36,876 nucleotides of DNA, from positions 1-36,876 of the forward strand of contig NZ_JALLGL010000026.1 of assembly GCF_023072675.1 (NCBI RefSeq), in the 5' to 3' direction. This document shows positions 25,296 to 33,536 of this stretch, piece after piece. The notes beneath the pieces are model-generated. The model was not told the origin of the DNA, ran no database searches, and saw nothing but the letters and a program-made list of their open reading frames with translations. This stretch comes from Streptomyces sp. XM83C. Lineage in GTDB: Bacteria; Actinomycetota; Actinomycetes; Streptomycetales; Streptomycetaceae. A program made the translations under genes and the position numbers. Every line of letters begins with the position of its first letter. The first letter of the stretch is position 1.

Positions 25296-25386
25296 CAGCA
25301 CAGAGAGCCGGAGCGGAGGCTGTGAGGATCGCCACGACCGCCTCCGCACCGGCGCGTCGCGGAACCACCTGCCCTCAGCAGCCCTC

Positions 25387-25433
25387 TAGGGTGGCGGCCG
25401 GGCGACGGCGCTTTCGGTGTGACTCCCTAGGGT
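25387..25433 (+). promoter_or_regulatory. Two -10-like TAGGGT boxes upstream of the HU gene
   Basis: TAGGGT at 25387-25392 and 25428-25433, 41 nt apart, each in a CT-TAGGG context. They may be tandem promoters giving leaders of about 200 and 165 nt. No good -35 boxes. The rest of 25296-25600 shows no gene; TGTCGATC-TGTCGACC is a short direct repeat at 25513-25528. Confidence 0.35.
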
Positions 25434-25600
25434 GTTCCTCGCAACTCCCATGGGTGCCGGATTGGCGTTCCCGCCGCAGGTAGGGGCAGGATGCGTCCCT
25501 GGGCACGGCCACATGTCGATCTGTCGACCTGTGCGGTGCCCCTCATGCGGCTCCGCCGCGTGGCACGCCTCAATGGCAAGAAGAACACGGGAGTAACAAC

Positions 25601-25882
25601 ATGAACCGCAGTGAGCTGGTGGCCGCGCTGGCCGACCGCGCCGAGGTGACCCGCAAGGACGCCGACGCCGTGCTGGCCGCGTTCGCCGACGTCGTCGGCG
25701 ACATCGTCTCCAAGGGGGACGAGAAGGTCACCATCCCCGGCTTCCTCACCTTCGAGCGCACCCACCGTGCCGCTCGCACCGCTCGCAACCCGCAGACCGG
25801 CGAGCCGATCCAGATCCCGGCCGGCTACAGCGTGAAGGTCTCCGCGGGCTCCAAGCTCAAGGAAGCGGCCAAGGGCAAGTAA
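25601..25882 (+). CDS. hup: DNA-binding protein HU
   Basis: 93 residues: small histone-like nucleoid protein that binds and bends DNA as a dimer. MNRSELVAALADRAEVTRKDADAV forms the helical dimer part; PGFLTFERTHRAARTARNPQTGEP forms the beta arm, and IPAGYSVKVSAGSKLKEA the last strand and helix. It lacks the long Lys/Ala-rich tail of the second Streptomyces HU (HupS), so it is the short HupA type. GGAG lies upstream within GGGAGTAACAAC. Monocistronic and convergent with murA. Confidence 0.95.
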   Translation: MNRSELVAALADRAEVTRKDADAVLAAFADVVGDIVSKGDEKVTIPGFLTFERTHRAARTARNPQTGEPIQIPAGYSVKVSAGSKLKEAAKGK

Positions 25883-26008
25883 GCGCTCCGCTTCGAGACC
25901 GCGGCGCCCCCCGCCCAGGCCCCGGAGCGCCGGCGGAGCAGGCCGGCCGGCCCAGGCCGGCCGTACAGCTCCCCGCGCCCCACTCTCGAGGGGCGCCGCA
26001 GCCAATGC

Positions 26009-26048
26009 CGAAGGGGCGGCCACCCGGACCACCGGGTGCCGCCCCTTC
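26009..26048. terminator. Bidirectional terminator between HU and murA
   Basis: 18-bp stem with one bulged C (26009-26027 with 26031-26048), CGAAGGGGCGGC / GCCGCCCCTTCG. It serves both convergent genes. Just upstream, 25966-25981 holds a degenerate copy of repeat module B (ACAGCTCCCCGCGCCC). Confidence 0.85.
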
Positions 26049-26098
26049 GCCGTACGCGCCTGCGAAAGCCTGTCTCCCGGCGCTGCGCCGCGCCGCTC

Positions 26099-27439
26099 TC
26101 AGCCGAGGGCCTTGCCCGGCAGCTCGACCTTCGCGCCCAGCTCCACGAGCTTCTCCATGAAGTTCTCGTAACCCCGGTTGATCAGCTCGATGCCGTGCAC
26201 CCGGGACGTGCCCTGCGCCGCCAGCGCCGCGATGAGATACGAGAACCCGCCCCGCAGGTCGGGGATGACCAGATCGGCGCCCTGAAGCTTCGTCGGACCG
26301 GACACCACCGCCGAGTGCAGGAAGTTCCGCTGGCCGAAACGGCAGTCCGAGCCGCCCAGGCACTCCCGGTACAGCTGGATGTGCGCGCCCATCTGGTTCA
26401 GCGCCGACGTGAAGCCCAGCCGCGACTCGTACACCGTCTCGTGGATGATCGACAGCCCCGTGGCCTGCGTCAGCGCCACCACCAGCGGCTGCTGCCAGTC
26501 CGTCTGGAAACCGGGGTGCACATCCGTCTCCAGCGCGATCGACTTCAACTGGCCGCCCGGATGCCAGAACCGGATGCCCTCGTCGTCGATCTCGAACGCC
26601 CCGCCCACCTTCCGGTAGGTGTTCAGGAACGTCATCATCGAGCGCTGCTGCGCGCCCCGCACATAGATGTTGCCCTCCGTCGCCAGCGCCGCCGACGCCC
26701 ACGACGCCGCCTCCAGCCGGTCCGGCAGCGCACGGTGCGTGTAACCGCCGAGCTTCTCCACACCGGTGATGCGGATCGTGCGGTCGGTGTCCATCGCGAT
26801 GATCGCGCCCATCTTCTGGAGCACGCAGATGAGGTCCTCGATCTCCGGCTCCACCGCCGCGTTCGACAGCTCCGTCACGCCCTCGGCGAGCACCGCCGTC
26901 AGCAGCACCTGCTCCGTCGCGCCGACCGACGGGTACGGCAGCCGGATCTTCGTGCCGCGCAGCCCCTTCGGCGCCTCCAGATACTGGCCGTCGGCCCGCT
27001 TCTCGATGACCGCGCCGAACTGCCGCAGCACATCGAAGTGGAAGTCGATGGGCCGGCCACCGATGTCGCAGCCGCCCAGACCCGGGATGAACGCGTGCCC
27101 GAGCCGGTGCAGCAGCGGACCGCAGAACAGGATCGGGATACGGCTCGACCCCGCATGGGCATCGATGTCAGCGACGTTGGCGCTCTCGACATGGGTCGGG
27201 TCGAGCACCAGCTCGCCCGGCTCCTCACCCGGACGGACCGTCACCCCGTGCAGCTGGAGCAGCCCGCGGACGACCCGCACGTCACGGATGTCCGGAACAT
27301 TGCGCAGTCGGCTCGGCTCACTGCCCAGCAGGGCGGCGACCATGGCCTTCGGTACGAGGTTCTTCGCACCGCGGACACGGATCTCGCCCTCCAGCGGGGT
27401 TCCGCCGTGGACAAGCAGGACATCGTCGTTGACGGTCAT
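26099..27439 (-). CDS. murA: UDP-N-acetylglucosamine 1-carboxyvinyltransferase
   Basis: 446 residues. It catalyses the first committed step of peptidoglycan synthesis, moving enolpyruvyl from PEP to UDP-GlcNAc in the cytoplasm. The catalytic cysteine is C124 in LGGCDIGGRP, so the fosfomycin target residue is present and not the Asp variant. K26-N27 (RGAKN) contact substrate. The repeated inside-out barrel is complete to PGKALG. Streptomyces often has two murA copies; this is one. ATG at 27439; TAGTCT at 27480-27485 (minus strand) is a probable -10 giving a leader of about 35 nt. Confidence 0.95.
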   Translation of the reverse strand: MTVNDDVLLVHGGTPLEGEIRVRGAKNLVPKAMVAALLGSEPSRLRNVPDIRDVRVVRGLLQLHGVTVRPGEEPGELVLDPTHVESANVADIDAHAGSSRIPILFCGPLLHRLGHAFIPGLGGCDIGGRPIDFHFDVLRQFGAVIEKRADGQYLEAPKGLRGTKIRLPYPSVGATEQVLLTAVLAEGVTELSNAAVEPEIEDLICVLQKMGAIIAMDTDRTIRITGVEKLGGYTHRALPDRLEAASWASAALATEGNIYVRGAQQRSMMTFLNTYRKVGGAFEIDDEGIRFWHPGGQLKSIALETDVHPGFQTDWQQPLVVALTQATGLSIIHETVYESRLGFTSALNQMGAHIQLYRECLGGSDCRFGQRNFLHSAVVSGPTKLQGADLVIPDLRGGFSYLIAALAAQGTSRVHGIELINRGYENFMEKLVELGAKVELPGKALG

Positions 27440-27690
27440 GTATCTCGCGTTCCGATGAGTCGGGCAGGGGAGAACAGACAGACTAATCGCCGCCGACCCC
27501 CCTCCCGTAAGCCCGCGGAGCACCCTGGGACGTCATAGCTGTGTCACAACACGAACCGTCCGCGATCGGGCACATGGGGTCACCGGCGGACCCCGTGCGC
27601 AGGCAACGCTTCGGTGCGCCCTGGCCTGCACTCACTCGCTCACCTCCGTTGCCTCCCCATCGCGGGGCAAGATGCGGGATCATGTCTGGC

Positions 27691-28263
27691 ATGACCGAGG
27701 TGTCCTCGCTCACAGGGCGGCTGCTCGTGGCCACACCCGCCCTGGCGGACCCGAACTTCGAGCGTGCGGTGGTGCTGCTCCTCGACCACGACGAGGAGGG
27801 CTCCCTCGGGGTCGTCCTCAACCGCCCCACCCCGGTGGACGTGGGCGACATCCTGGAGGGCTGGGCCGACCTCGCCGGGGAACCCGGCGTCGTCTTCCAG
27901 GGCGGCCCGGTGTCACTGGACTCCGCGCTCGGCGTCGCGGTCGTCCCGGGCGAGCCCGGCGCCGGCAGCGCCCCGCTGGGCTGGCGGCGCGTGCACGGCG
28001 CGATCGGTCTGGTCGACCTGGAGGCCCCGCCCGAACTGCTCGCCTCCGCCGTCGGCTCCCTGCGGATCTTCGCCGGGTACGCCGGCTGGGGCCCCGGCCA
28101 GCTGGAGGACGAGCTGGTCGAGGGCGCCTGGTACGTCGTCGAGTCCGAGCCCGGCGACGTGTCCTCGCCCGCGCCCGAGAGACTGTGGCGGGAAGTGCTG
28201 CGCCGCCAGCGCAACGAGCTGGCGATGGTGGCGACGTACCCGGACGACCCGTCCCTCAACTGA
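27691..28263 (+). CDS. YqgE/AlgH family protein (UPF0301)
   Basis: 190 residues covering the whole family: LTGRLLVATPALADPNFERAV, then VVLNRP, GGPVSLDSALGV, IFAGYAGWGPGQLEDEL and the C-terminal ATYPDDPSLN. The family is widespread and its molecular role is unsettled; the AlgH name comes from Pseudomonas alginate regulation. I chose ATG 27691 because GGGA sits about 10 nt upstream; ATG 27682 would add three residues. It lies divergent from murA, and 28 nt before the DUF3039 gene. Confidence 0.9.
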   Translation: MTEVSSLTGRLLVATPALADPNFERAVVLLLDHDEEGSLGVVLNRPTPVDVGDILEGWADLAGEPGVVFQGGPVSLDSALGVAVVPGEPGAGSAPLGWRRVHGAIGLVDLEAPPELLASAVGSLRIFAGYAGWGPGQLEDELVEGAWYVVESEPGDVSSPAPERLWREVLRRQRNELAMVATYPDDPSLN

Positions 28264-28279
28264 TGCCGGTGCGCTTCAG

Positions 28280-28285
28280 TACCCT
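28280..28285 (+). promoter_or_regulatory. -10 element of the DUF3039 gene (leaderless start)
   Basis: TACCCT with 6 nt between it and the ATG at 28292, so the transcript should begin at the start codon. No ribosome site is present. Confidence 0.5.
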
Positions 28286-28291
28286 TGCCGT

Positions 28292-28576
28292 ATGAGCACT
28301 CTCGAGCCCGAGCGCGGGACTGGGACGGGGACCCTCGTAGAGCCGACGCCACAGGTGTCCCACGGCGACGGCGACCACGAGCGCTTCGCCCACTACGTCC
28401 AGAAGGACAAGATCATGGCGAGCGCCCTCGACGGCACCCCCGTCGTGGCGCTGTGCGGCAAGGTCTGGGTGCCCGGCCGCGACCCGAAGAAGTACCCCGT
28501 GTGCCCCATGTGCAAGGAGATCTACGAGTCCATGGGCAGCGGCGGCGACGACAAGGGCAAGGGCAAGGACAAGTAA
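28292..28576 (+). CDS. DUF3039 small zinc-binding protein
   Basis: 94 residues. The conserved core runs from HGDGDHERFAHYVQKDKI through ALCGKVWVPGRDPKKYPVCPMC. Cysteines of the LCGK and CPMC motifs, probably with His residues, form a metal site. The C-terminus is a Gly/Lys tail (GDDKGKGKDK). Actinobacteria-specific family of unknown function. No Shine-Dalgarno; a -10 box 6 nt upstream points to leaderless translation from its own promoter, although the AlgH-like gene is only 28 nt away. Confidence 0.88.
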   Translation: MSTLEPERGTGTGTLVEPTPQVSHGDGDHERFAHYVQKDKIMASALDGTPVVALCGKVWVPGRDPKKYPVCPMCKEIYESMGSGGDDKGKGKDK

Positions 28577-28657
28577 CCCTTTCCCGGCCCTGCCCTGGCC
28601 TCTCGGCGGCCTCGGTGGCCTCTTCTGGGCCTGGCCGGCCAGGGCCTGGTCCCGGTG

Positions 28658-28699
28658 GGCCCCGGGTGCGTCCCTCGTGCGACGTGCCCGGGGCCTTCC
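28658..28699 (+). terminator. Probable terminator after DUF3039
   Basis: GGCCCCGGG (28658-28666) pairs with CCCGGGGCC (28687-28695), followed by TTCCT. A separate perfect palindrome CCTGGCCGGCCAGG lies at 28630-28643. Confidence 0.5.
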
Positions 28700-28730
28700 T
28701 GCATGCGTGCGGGCGGGGTAGACCTCTGGC

Positions 28731-30446
28731 GTGACTTTCACGACGGATCTCATTCCGGCACCCAGTGCCGTCCACGGGCCCGGACGGGGCGACGGGCCTG
28801 GCGGGCTTGACGGGGCCGGCGGACCTGGCGGGTCTGGCGGGCCCGGCGGTCGCGGTGGCTCCGGCGGTGTCTTCGTCCTCGACGAACGGACCGCCCTGTG
28901 GGGCGGGCCCGGCACCGGCACCACCGAGCGCTGGCTGCGCTCCACGCTCGGCGCCGCCCTCGACCTGCCCCTGCCGCCCGGCCCCGAAGACGCCCCGGAC
29001 ACCGTGCGGCTGCGCGTCGACGACCGCCTCCGGCCCGAGGGATACCGGCTCACGGTGTCCGCCGACCGGGGAGTGGAGATCCGCGGCGGCGACCCCGCCG
29101 GCGTGTTCTGGGGGGCGCAGACCCTCCGCCAGCTCCTCGGCCCCGACGCCTTCCGCCGTGCGCCCGTACGGACCCGCCCGCGCCCCGCCGTCCCCGAGCT
29201 GACCGTCGAGGACGCGCCCCGCTTCCGCTGGCGCGGCCTGCTCCTCGACGTCGCCCGGCACTTCATGCCCAAGGACGGCGTCCTGCGCTACCTCGACCTC
29301 ATGGCCGCGCACAAACTCAACGTGCTGCACCTGCACCTGACGGACGACCAGGGCTGGCGCATCGAGATCAAACGCCACCCGAAGCTCACCGAGACCGGCT
29401 CCTGGCGTCCCCGCACCAAACTCGGACACCGCGCCTCGCCCCTGTGGGACGAGAGGCCCCACGGCGGCCACTACACGCAGGACGACCTCCGCGAGATCGT
29501 CGCCTACGCCGCACAACGGCACATCAGTGTCGTCCCCGAGATCGACGTGCCCGGCCACTCGCAGGCCGCGATCGCCGCCTACCCGGAACTCGGCAACACC
29601 GACGTCGTCGACACCGCCGCCCTCGGTGTGTGGGACACCTGGGGCGTCAATCCGAACGTCCTCGCCCCCACCGACACCGTGCTGCGCTTCTACGAGGGCG
29701 TCTTCGAGGAAGTGCTGGAGCTGTTCCCCGCCGGGGGCGACGGGCTGCCGCAGTTCTCGGGGTTCGTCCACATCGGCGGCGACGAGTGCCCCAAGGACCA
29801 GTGGCGTGCCTCGCCCGCCGCGCAGGCCCGCATCGAGGAACTCGGACTGGCCGGCGAGGACGAGTTGCAGGCGTGGTTCATCGGCCATTTCGGCCGCTGG
29901 CTCGCCGAACGCGGGCGCCGGCTCATCGGCTGGGACGAGATCCTCGAAGGCGGGCTCGCGCCCGGCGCCGCCGTGTCGTCCTGGCGCGGATACGCCGGCG
30001 GGATCGCCGCCGCCCGCGCCGGACACGACGTGGTGATGTGCCCCGAGCAGCACGTCTACCTCGACTACCGGCAGGCGCCCGGCGACGACGAGCCGGTGCC
30101 CATCGGGTGCGTGCGGACCCTCGAGGACGTCTACCGCTTCGAGCCGGTGCCGCCGCAGCTGACCGCCGAGGAGGCCCGGCACGTGCTGGGCACGCAGGCC
30201 AACGTGTGGACCGAGGTGCTGGAGGACCAGGGGCGCGTCGACTATCAGACGTTCCCGAGGCTCGTCGCCTTCGCCGAGGTGGCGTGGAGTGCGCTGCCGG
30301 GGCCGGGGGAGCGGGACTTCGCGGGGTTCGAGCGGCGGATGGCCGCGCACTACGGGCGTCTTGACGCCCTCGGTGTCGGGTATCGGCCACCTGATGGGCC
30401 GTGGCCGTGGCAGCGGAGGCCGGGGGTTCCGGGGCGGCCTCGGTAG
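28731..30446 (+). CDS. Beta-N-acetylhexosaminidase, glycoside hydrolase family 20
   Basis: 571 residues. It removes terminal GlcNAc/GalNAc by substrate-assisted catalysis, for example from chitobiose or cell-wall fragments. An N-terminal GH20b-like domain (about 45-150) leads into the GH20 barrel: RGLLLDVARHFMP, LHLHLTDDQGWRIEIK, PEIDVPGHSQAA and HIGGDECP with catalytic D351-E352, later GWDEILEGG and ANVWTEVLED. The core is intact. No signal peptide is visible, so it may work inside the cell on imported oligosaccharides. A glycine-rich segment at about residues 18-46 is unlike the family. GTG start, with TAGACC at 28719-28724 six nt upstream: a probable leaderless mRNA. Repeat array 2 begins 7 nt after its stop codon. 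Confidence 0.92.
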   Translation: MTFTTDLIPAPSAVHGPGRGDGPGGLDGAGGPGGSGGPGGRGGSGGVFVLDERTALWGGPGTGTTERWLRSTLGAALDLPLPPGPEDAPDTVRLRVDDRLRPEGYRLTVSADRGVEIRGGDPAGVFWGAQTLRQLLGPDAFRRAPVRTRPRPAVPELTVEDAPRFRWRGLLLDVARHFMPKDGVLRYLDLMAAHKLNVLHLHLTDDQGWRIEIKRHPKLTETGSWRPRTKLGHRASPLWDERPHGGHYTQDDLREIVAYAAQRHISVVPEIDVPGHSQAAIAAYPELGNTDVVDTAALGVWDTWGVNPNVLAPTDTVLRFYEGVFEEVLELFPAGGDGLPQFSGFVHIGGDECPKDQWRASPAAQARIEELGLAGEDELQAWFIGHFGRWLAERGRRLIGWDEILEGGLAPGAAVSSWRGYAGGIAAARAGHDVVMCPEQHVYLDYRQAPGDDEPVPIGCVRTLEDVYRFEPVPPQLTAEEARHVLGTQANVWTEVLEDQGRVDYQTFPRLVAFAEVAWSALPGPGERDFAGFERRMAAHYGRLDALGVGYRPPDGPWPWQRRPGVPGRPR

Positions 30447-30452
30447 GGGTTT

Positions 30453-30612
30453 GCGCAGTTCCCCGCGCCCCTTTTGGGGTGCGTGCGGTTTCGTTGTGCA
30501 CCGCGGGCCGGTGGGGGGCTGGGCGCGCAGTTCCCCGCGCCCCTTGTTCGGCGGGGCCATCGTTTTCACCCGCGGGCCGGTGGGGAGTGCTCGCGCAGTT
30601 CCCCGCGCCCCT
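30453..30612 (+). repeat. Dispersed composite repeat array 2
   Basis: Three copies of module B (GCGCAGTTCCCCGCGCCCC) at 30453, 30525 and 30593. Module A (CCGCGGGCCGGTGGGG) precedes copies 2 and 3, at about 30501 and 30570. The period is about 70 bp. Same orientation as the upstream gene. Confidence 0.85.
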
Positions 30613-30960
30613 GAGTGCCTGCGGCGGCCCGTTTCTGTGGGTGGGGGGTTGCCGTCTCGGGTTCGCGTCCCGCGTTTTCGCCGCACGCTGCGGGCGGCAC
30701 CCCCGGCACGTCCCCTTCCCGCGATGGGCGGCTGATGGCGGCGTAGCGGAGAAACCCTGGCAGGGTCACCGAAGAGTGGCAATTCGTGCGGAGCGGTGAT
30801 GACGTGCCAAATCGGGCCAACTGCCGGGCGGGGGCCGGGGCGGACCCGCGTCCTCGGGTCTTGCGAAGATGTGCCAGAGTTGCCACGTCCGCCCTGTCAG
30901 CACGTACCGTACGGCGCAACAGGCGGGACCAGGTGGGGCAGCGGGAAGGGGCAGCCGGTT
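30613..30960 (+). promoter_or_regulatory. Upstream region of the molybdo-hydroxylase operon
   Basis: 348 nt without a convincing gene. A candidate promoter is TTGCCA (30880-30885), 19-nt spacer, TACCGT (30905-30910), giving a leader of about 45 nt. GTGCCA/TGCCAC near-palindromes around 30792-30890 could be regulator sites; none is perfect. Confidence 0.35.
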
Positions 30961-31854
30961 TTGACCACGCACGCACCGCAGGCGGCGCAGGCCGTCACGC
31001 TGCCCACGACGCTGGACGAGGCCGTGGCGGCCCTCACCGCCATGCCCACCTCCGTCCCCGTCGCGGGCGGCACCGACCTGATGACCGCCGTGAACTCCGG
31101 GCAGCTCAGGCCCGCCGCGCTGGTCGGCCTGAACCGCATCAGCGAGATCCGCGGCTGGCAGTACCAGGACGGGCACGCGCTGCTCGGCGCCGGGCTCACG
31201 CACGCGCGCATGGGCCGACCCGACTTCGCCGCCCTCATCCCGGCGCTCGCCGCCGCCGCACGAGCCGCGGGCCCGCCGCACATCCGTAACGCGGGCACCC
31301 TGGGCGGCAACATCGCCACCGCCGCGCCCACCGGCGACTCCCTGCCCGTGCTCGCCGCCCTGGAGGCGACGCTGATCATCGCCGGCCCCGGCGGGGCCCG
31401 CCGCGAGATCCCGGTGTCGCACCTGCTGGCAGGCGTGGAGATGCTGCGCGCCGGTGAACTCATCGGGTACGTGCGCGTGCCGCTGCTGCACGCCCCGCAG
31501 GTCTTCCTCAAGGCGACCGGCCGCACCGGTCCGGGCCGCGCCGTCGCCTCCGTCGCCCTCGTCCTCGACCCGGCCCGCCGCGGCGTCCGGTGCGCCGTCG
31601 GAGCCATAGCACCGATGCCGTTGCGGCCCCTGGACGCCGAGCACTGGGTCGCCCAGCTCATCGACTGGGACAACAACCGCGCGATCGTCCCCGAGGCGCT
31701 GCACGCCTTCGGCGAGTACGTCGCCGCGGCCTGCATCCCCGACCCGGTACCCGCCGAGGACGGATCGGTGGCCCCGCTGCCGCCCGCCGTACTGCATCTG
31801 CGGCGCACCGTCGCCGCGCTGGCCCGACGAGCACTGGGGAGGGCACTGTCGTGA
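30961..31854 (+). CDS. Xanthine/CO dehydrogenase family, FAD-binding (medium) subunit
   Basis: 297 residues of the FAD_binding_5 type. AGGTDLM (35-41) and RNAGTLGGN (109-117) are the two flavin-binding motifs; the C-terminal part (FLKATGRTGPGRAVASVALVLD) is the CODH-flavoprotein C domain. The subunit takes electrons from the iron-sulphur subunit. The start is TTG 30961 with GGAAGGGG upstream; no ATG or GTG gives the family N-terminus. It is first in an operon ordered FAD - FeS - Mo, as in coxMSL, and overlaps the next gene by 4 nt (GTGA). Confidence 0.88.
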   Translation: MTTHAPQAAQAVTLPTTLDEAVAALTAMPTSVPVAGGTDLMTAVNSGQLRPAALVGLNRISEIRGWQYQDGHALLGAGLTHARMGRPDFAALIPALAAAARAAGPPHIRNAGTLGGNIATAAPTGDSLPVLAALEATLIIAGPGGARREIPVSHLLAGVEMLRAGELIGYVRVPLLHAPQVFLKATGRTGPGRAVASVALVLDPARRGVRCAVGAIAPMPLRPLDAEHWVAQLIDWDNNRAIVPEALHAFGEYVAAACIPDPVPAEDGSVAPLPPAVLHLRRTVAALARRALGRALS

Positions 31855-33536
31855 CCGACGACCAGCACGGACAGGGCGCGCAGGGCGCGTCCGGGGGGCC
31901 GCAGAGCGGCGGGCGCTGGGACCCGCTGCCGCAGGGCGAGTACGACGACGGCGCCACGGCGTTCGTGAAGCTGCCCGAGGGCGGCATCGACGCCCTGCTG
32001 GCCGGCGACAGCCCGCTCGCCGCACCCGGCCACGGCTATGTGCCGCCGCAGATCACGGTCGCCCCCGCCACCACCGCCGGTACCGACCCCGCCGCCACCG
32101 GCACGTGGAGCATGCCCGGCGTACCGCAGGACGGCGGGAACACCGGGCAGGGCGAGATCGGCACCGCCTGGCCCGACCCGAACGCGGGCGTGCCTCAGGA
32201 CAGCGCCGGGGACCGGTTCACCTACCAGCCCGGCGCCACCGGACAGTGGACCTACGAGGAGCCCGTCCCCGCCCCCGGCCAACATGTGACCGGCGAGTGG
32301 TCCATCCCGGTCGCGGGCGGCGATCTGCCGGACGAGTCCGGCGAGTTCACCACGTCGGCGCTGGCCCAGCAGTGGGGCTCCGCCCCCGCCACCCTGCCCG
32401 GCGGCGCGCCCGCGCCCTGGGCGACCCAGAGCGCCGGCACCCCCTGGGGGCAGCCCGAGGCGGCAGGCGAGGAGCCTCGGCCGACGGCCGCCGAGACGCC
32501 GTACGGCAGCCAGGAGACGCCCGCCGAGGCGCCGCAGCCGCCCGAGGCGGACCAGCCGGCACCCGAGACGCCCGCAGCGCCCGAGGCGGCGAGCTTGGAG
32601 GGCGCCGACAGCGACGCCGCCGACGGCGACAACACCGACGCCCAGGAGAGCCCCGCCGGGCAGCCGCAGGACGCCGCCGAGGCGCCCGGAGCGCCGGAAA
32701 CCGAGCCCGGCCCCGAGGCACCCGCCCAGGAGGCGGACGGCGCCGACAGGGCCGTGTCCGAGACGGGGGAGACCGAGTCCGAGGAAGCCGCCGCCGAGCA
32801 GGCCGAGGACGCGGAGGCGCCCCTCACAGCGCACGAGGAGCACCCCCTCGTCTCCTACGTGCTGCGCGTCAACGGCGTCGACCGGCCCGTCCCCGACGCC
32901 TGGATCGGTGAGTCCCTGCTGTACGTGCTGCGGGAGCGGCTCGGCCTGGCCGGCGCCAAGGACGGCTGCTCGCAGGGCGAGTGCGGGGCGTGCAACGTCC
33001 AGGTCGACGGACGGCTCGTCGCCTCCTGCCTCGTCCCGGCCGTCACCGCCGCCGGCAGCGAGGTGCGCACCGTGGAGGGCCTCGCAGCCGACGGGCAGCC
33101 CTCGGACGTGCAGCGGGCGCTCGCCCGGTGCGGCGCCGTGCAGTGCGGGTTCTGCGTGCCCGGCATGGCGATGACCGTGCACGACCTGCTGGAGGGCAAC
33201 CCCGCGCCGACCGAGCTGGAGACCCGGCAGGCGCTCTGCGGCAACCTGTGCCGCTGCTCCGGCTACCGGGGCGTCCTGGAAGCCGTCAAGGAAGTCGTCG
33301 CCGAACGGGAGGCGCACGCCGCGGCCGACGCCGAGACGGACGGCGACGAGGCACGTATCCCCCACCAGGCGGGCCCGGGCGCCGGAGGCGTCCACCCGTC
33401 GGTGTTCGAGGCGCCCGGCGCCATGGACCCGGTCCCGCAGCACCGGGCCCACGGCGACGGCACGCACGCGTACGGCGACCCGGGCCCCGGCTACGGGCCG
33501 GGCCAGGGGCAGGAACAGGACGGAGGCCAGGCGTGA
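31851..33536 (+). CDS. Xanthine/CO dehydrogenase family, 2Fe-2S (small) subunit with very long N-terminal extension
   Basis: 561 residues, about three times the family length. The real iron-sulphur subunit is at about 335-490: the plant-type [2Fe-2S] cluster uses C373, C378, C381 and C393; the second cluster uses C432, C435, C467 and C469 (QCGFCVPGM, CGNLCRCSGYRG). Residues 1-330 are low-complexity, rich in Ala, Pro, Glu and Gly, with three TG-x-W elements (TGTWSMPG, TGQWTYEE, TGEWSIPV). A Gly/His/Pro-rich tail follows residue 490. The cluster residues are complete, so electron transfer should work. GTG start overlapping the FAD gene by 4 nt; same overlap at its end. Confidence 0.87.
   Translation: MTDDQHGQGAQGASGGPQSGGRWDPLPQGEYDDGATAFVKLPEGGIDALLAGDSPLAAPGHGYVPPQITVAPATTAGTDPAATGTWSMPGVPQDGGNTGQGEIGTAWPDPNAGVPQDSAGDRFTYQPGATGQWTYEEPVPAPGQHVTGEWSIPVAGGDLPDESGEFTTSALAQQWGSAPATLPGGAPAPWATQSAGTPWGQPEAAGEEPRPTAAETPYGSQETPAEAPQPPEADQPAPETPAAPEAASLEGADSDAADGDNTDAQESPAGQPQDAAEAPGAPETEPGPEAPAQEADGADRAVSETGETESEEAAAEQAEDAEAPLTAHEEHPLVSYVLRVNGVDRPVPDAWIGESLLYVLRERLGLAGAKDGCSQGECGACNVQVDGRLVASCLVPAVTAAGSEVRTVEGLAADGQPSDVQRALARCGAVQCGFCVPGMAMTVHDLLEGNPAPTELETRQALCGNLCRCSGYRGVLEAVKEVVAEREAHAAADAETDGDEARIPHQAGPGAGGVHPSVFEAPGAMDPVPQHRAHGDGTHAYGDPGPGYGPGQGQEQDGGQA

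Noticed and set aside
25427..26032. Minus-strand frame overlapping the HU gene
   Set aside because: It is antisense to a certain gene and Ala/Gly-rich without any motif.
30447..30800. Short open frames in repeat array 2
   Set aside because: They arise from the GC-rich repeat modules; the same peptide strings recur in array 1, as expected from DNA repeats.
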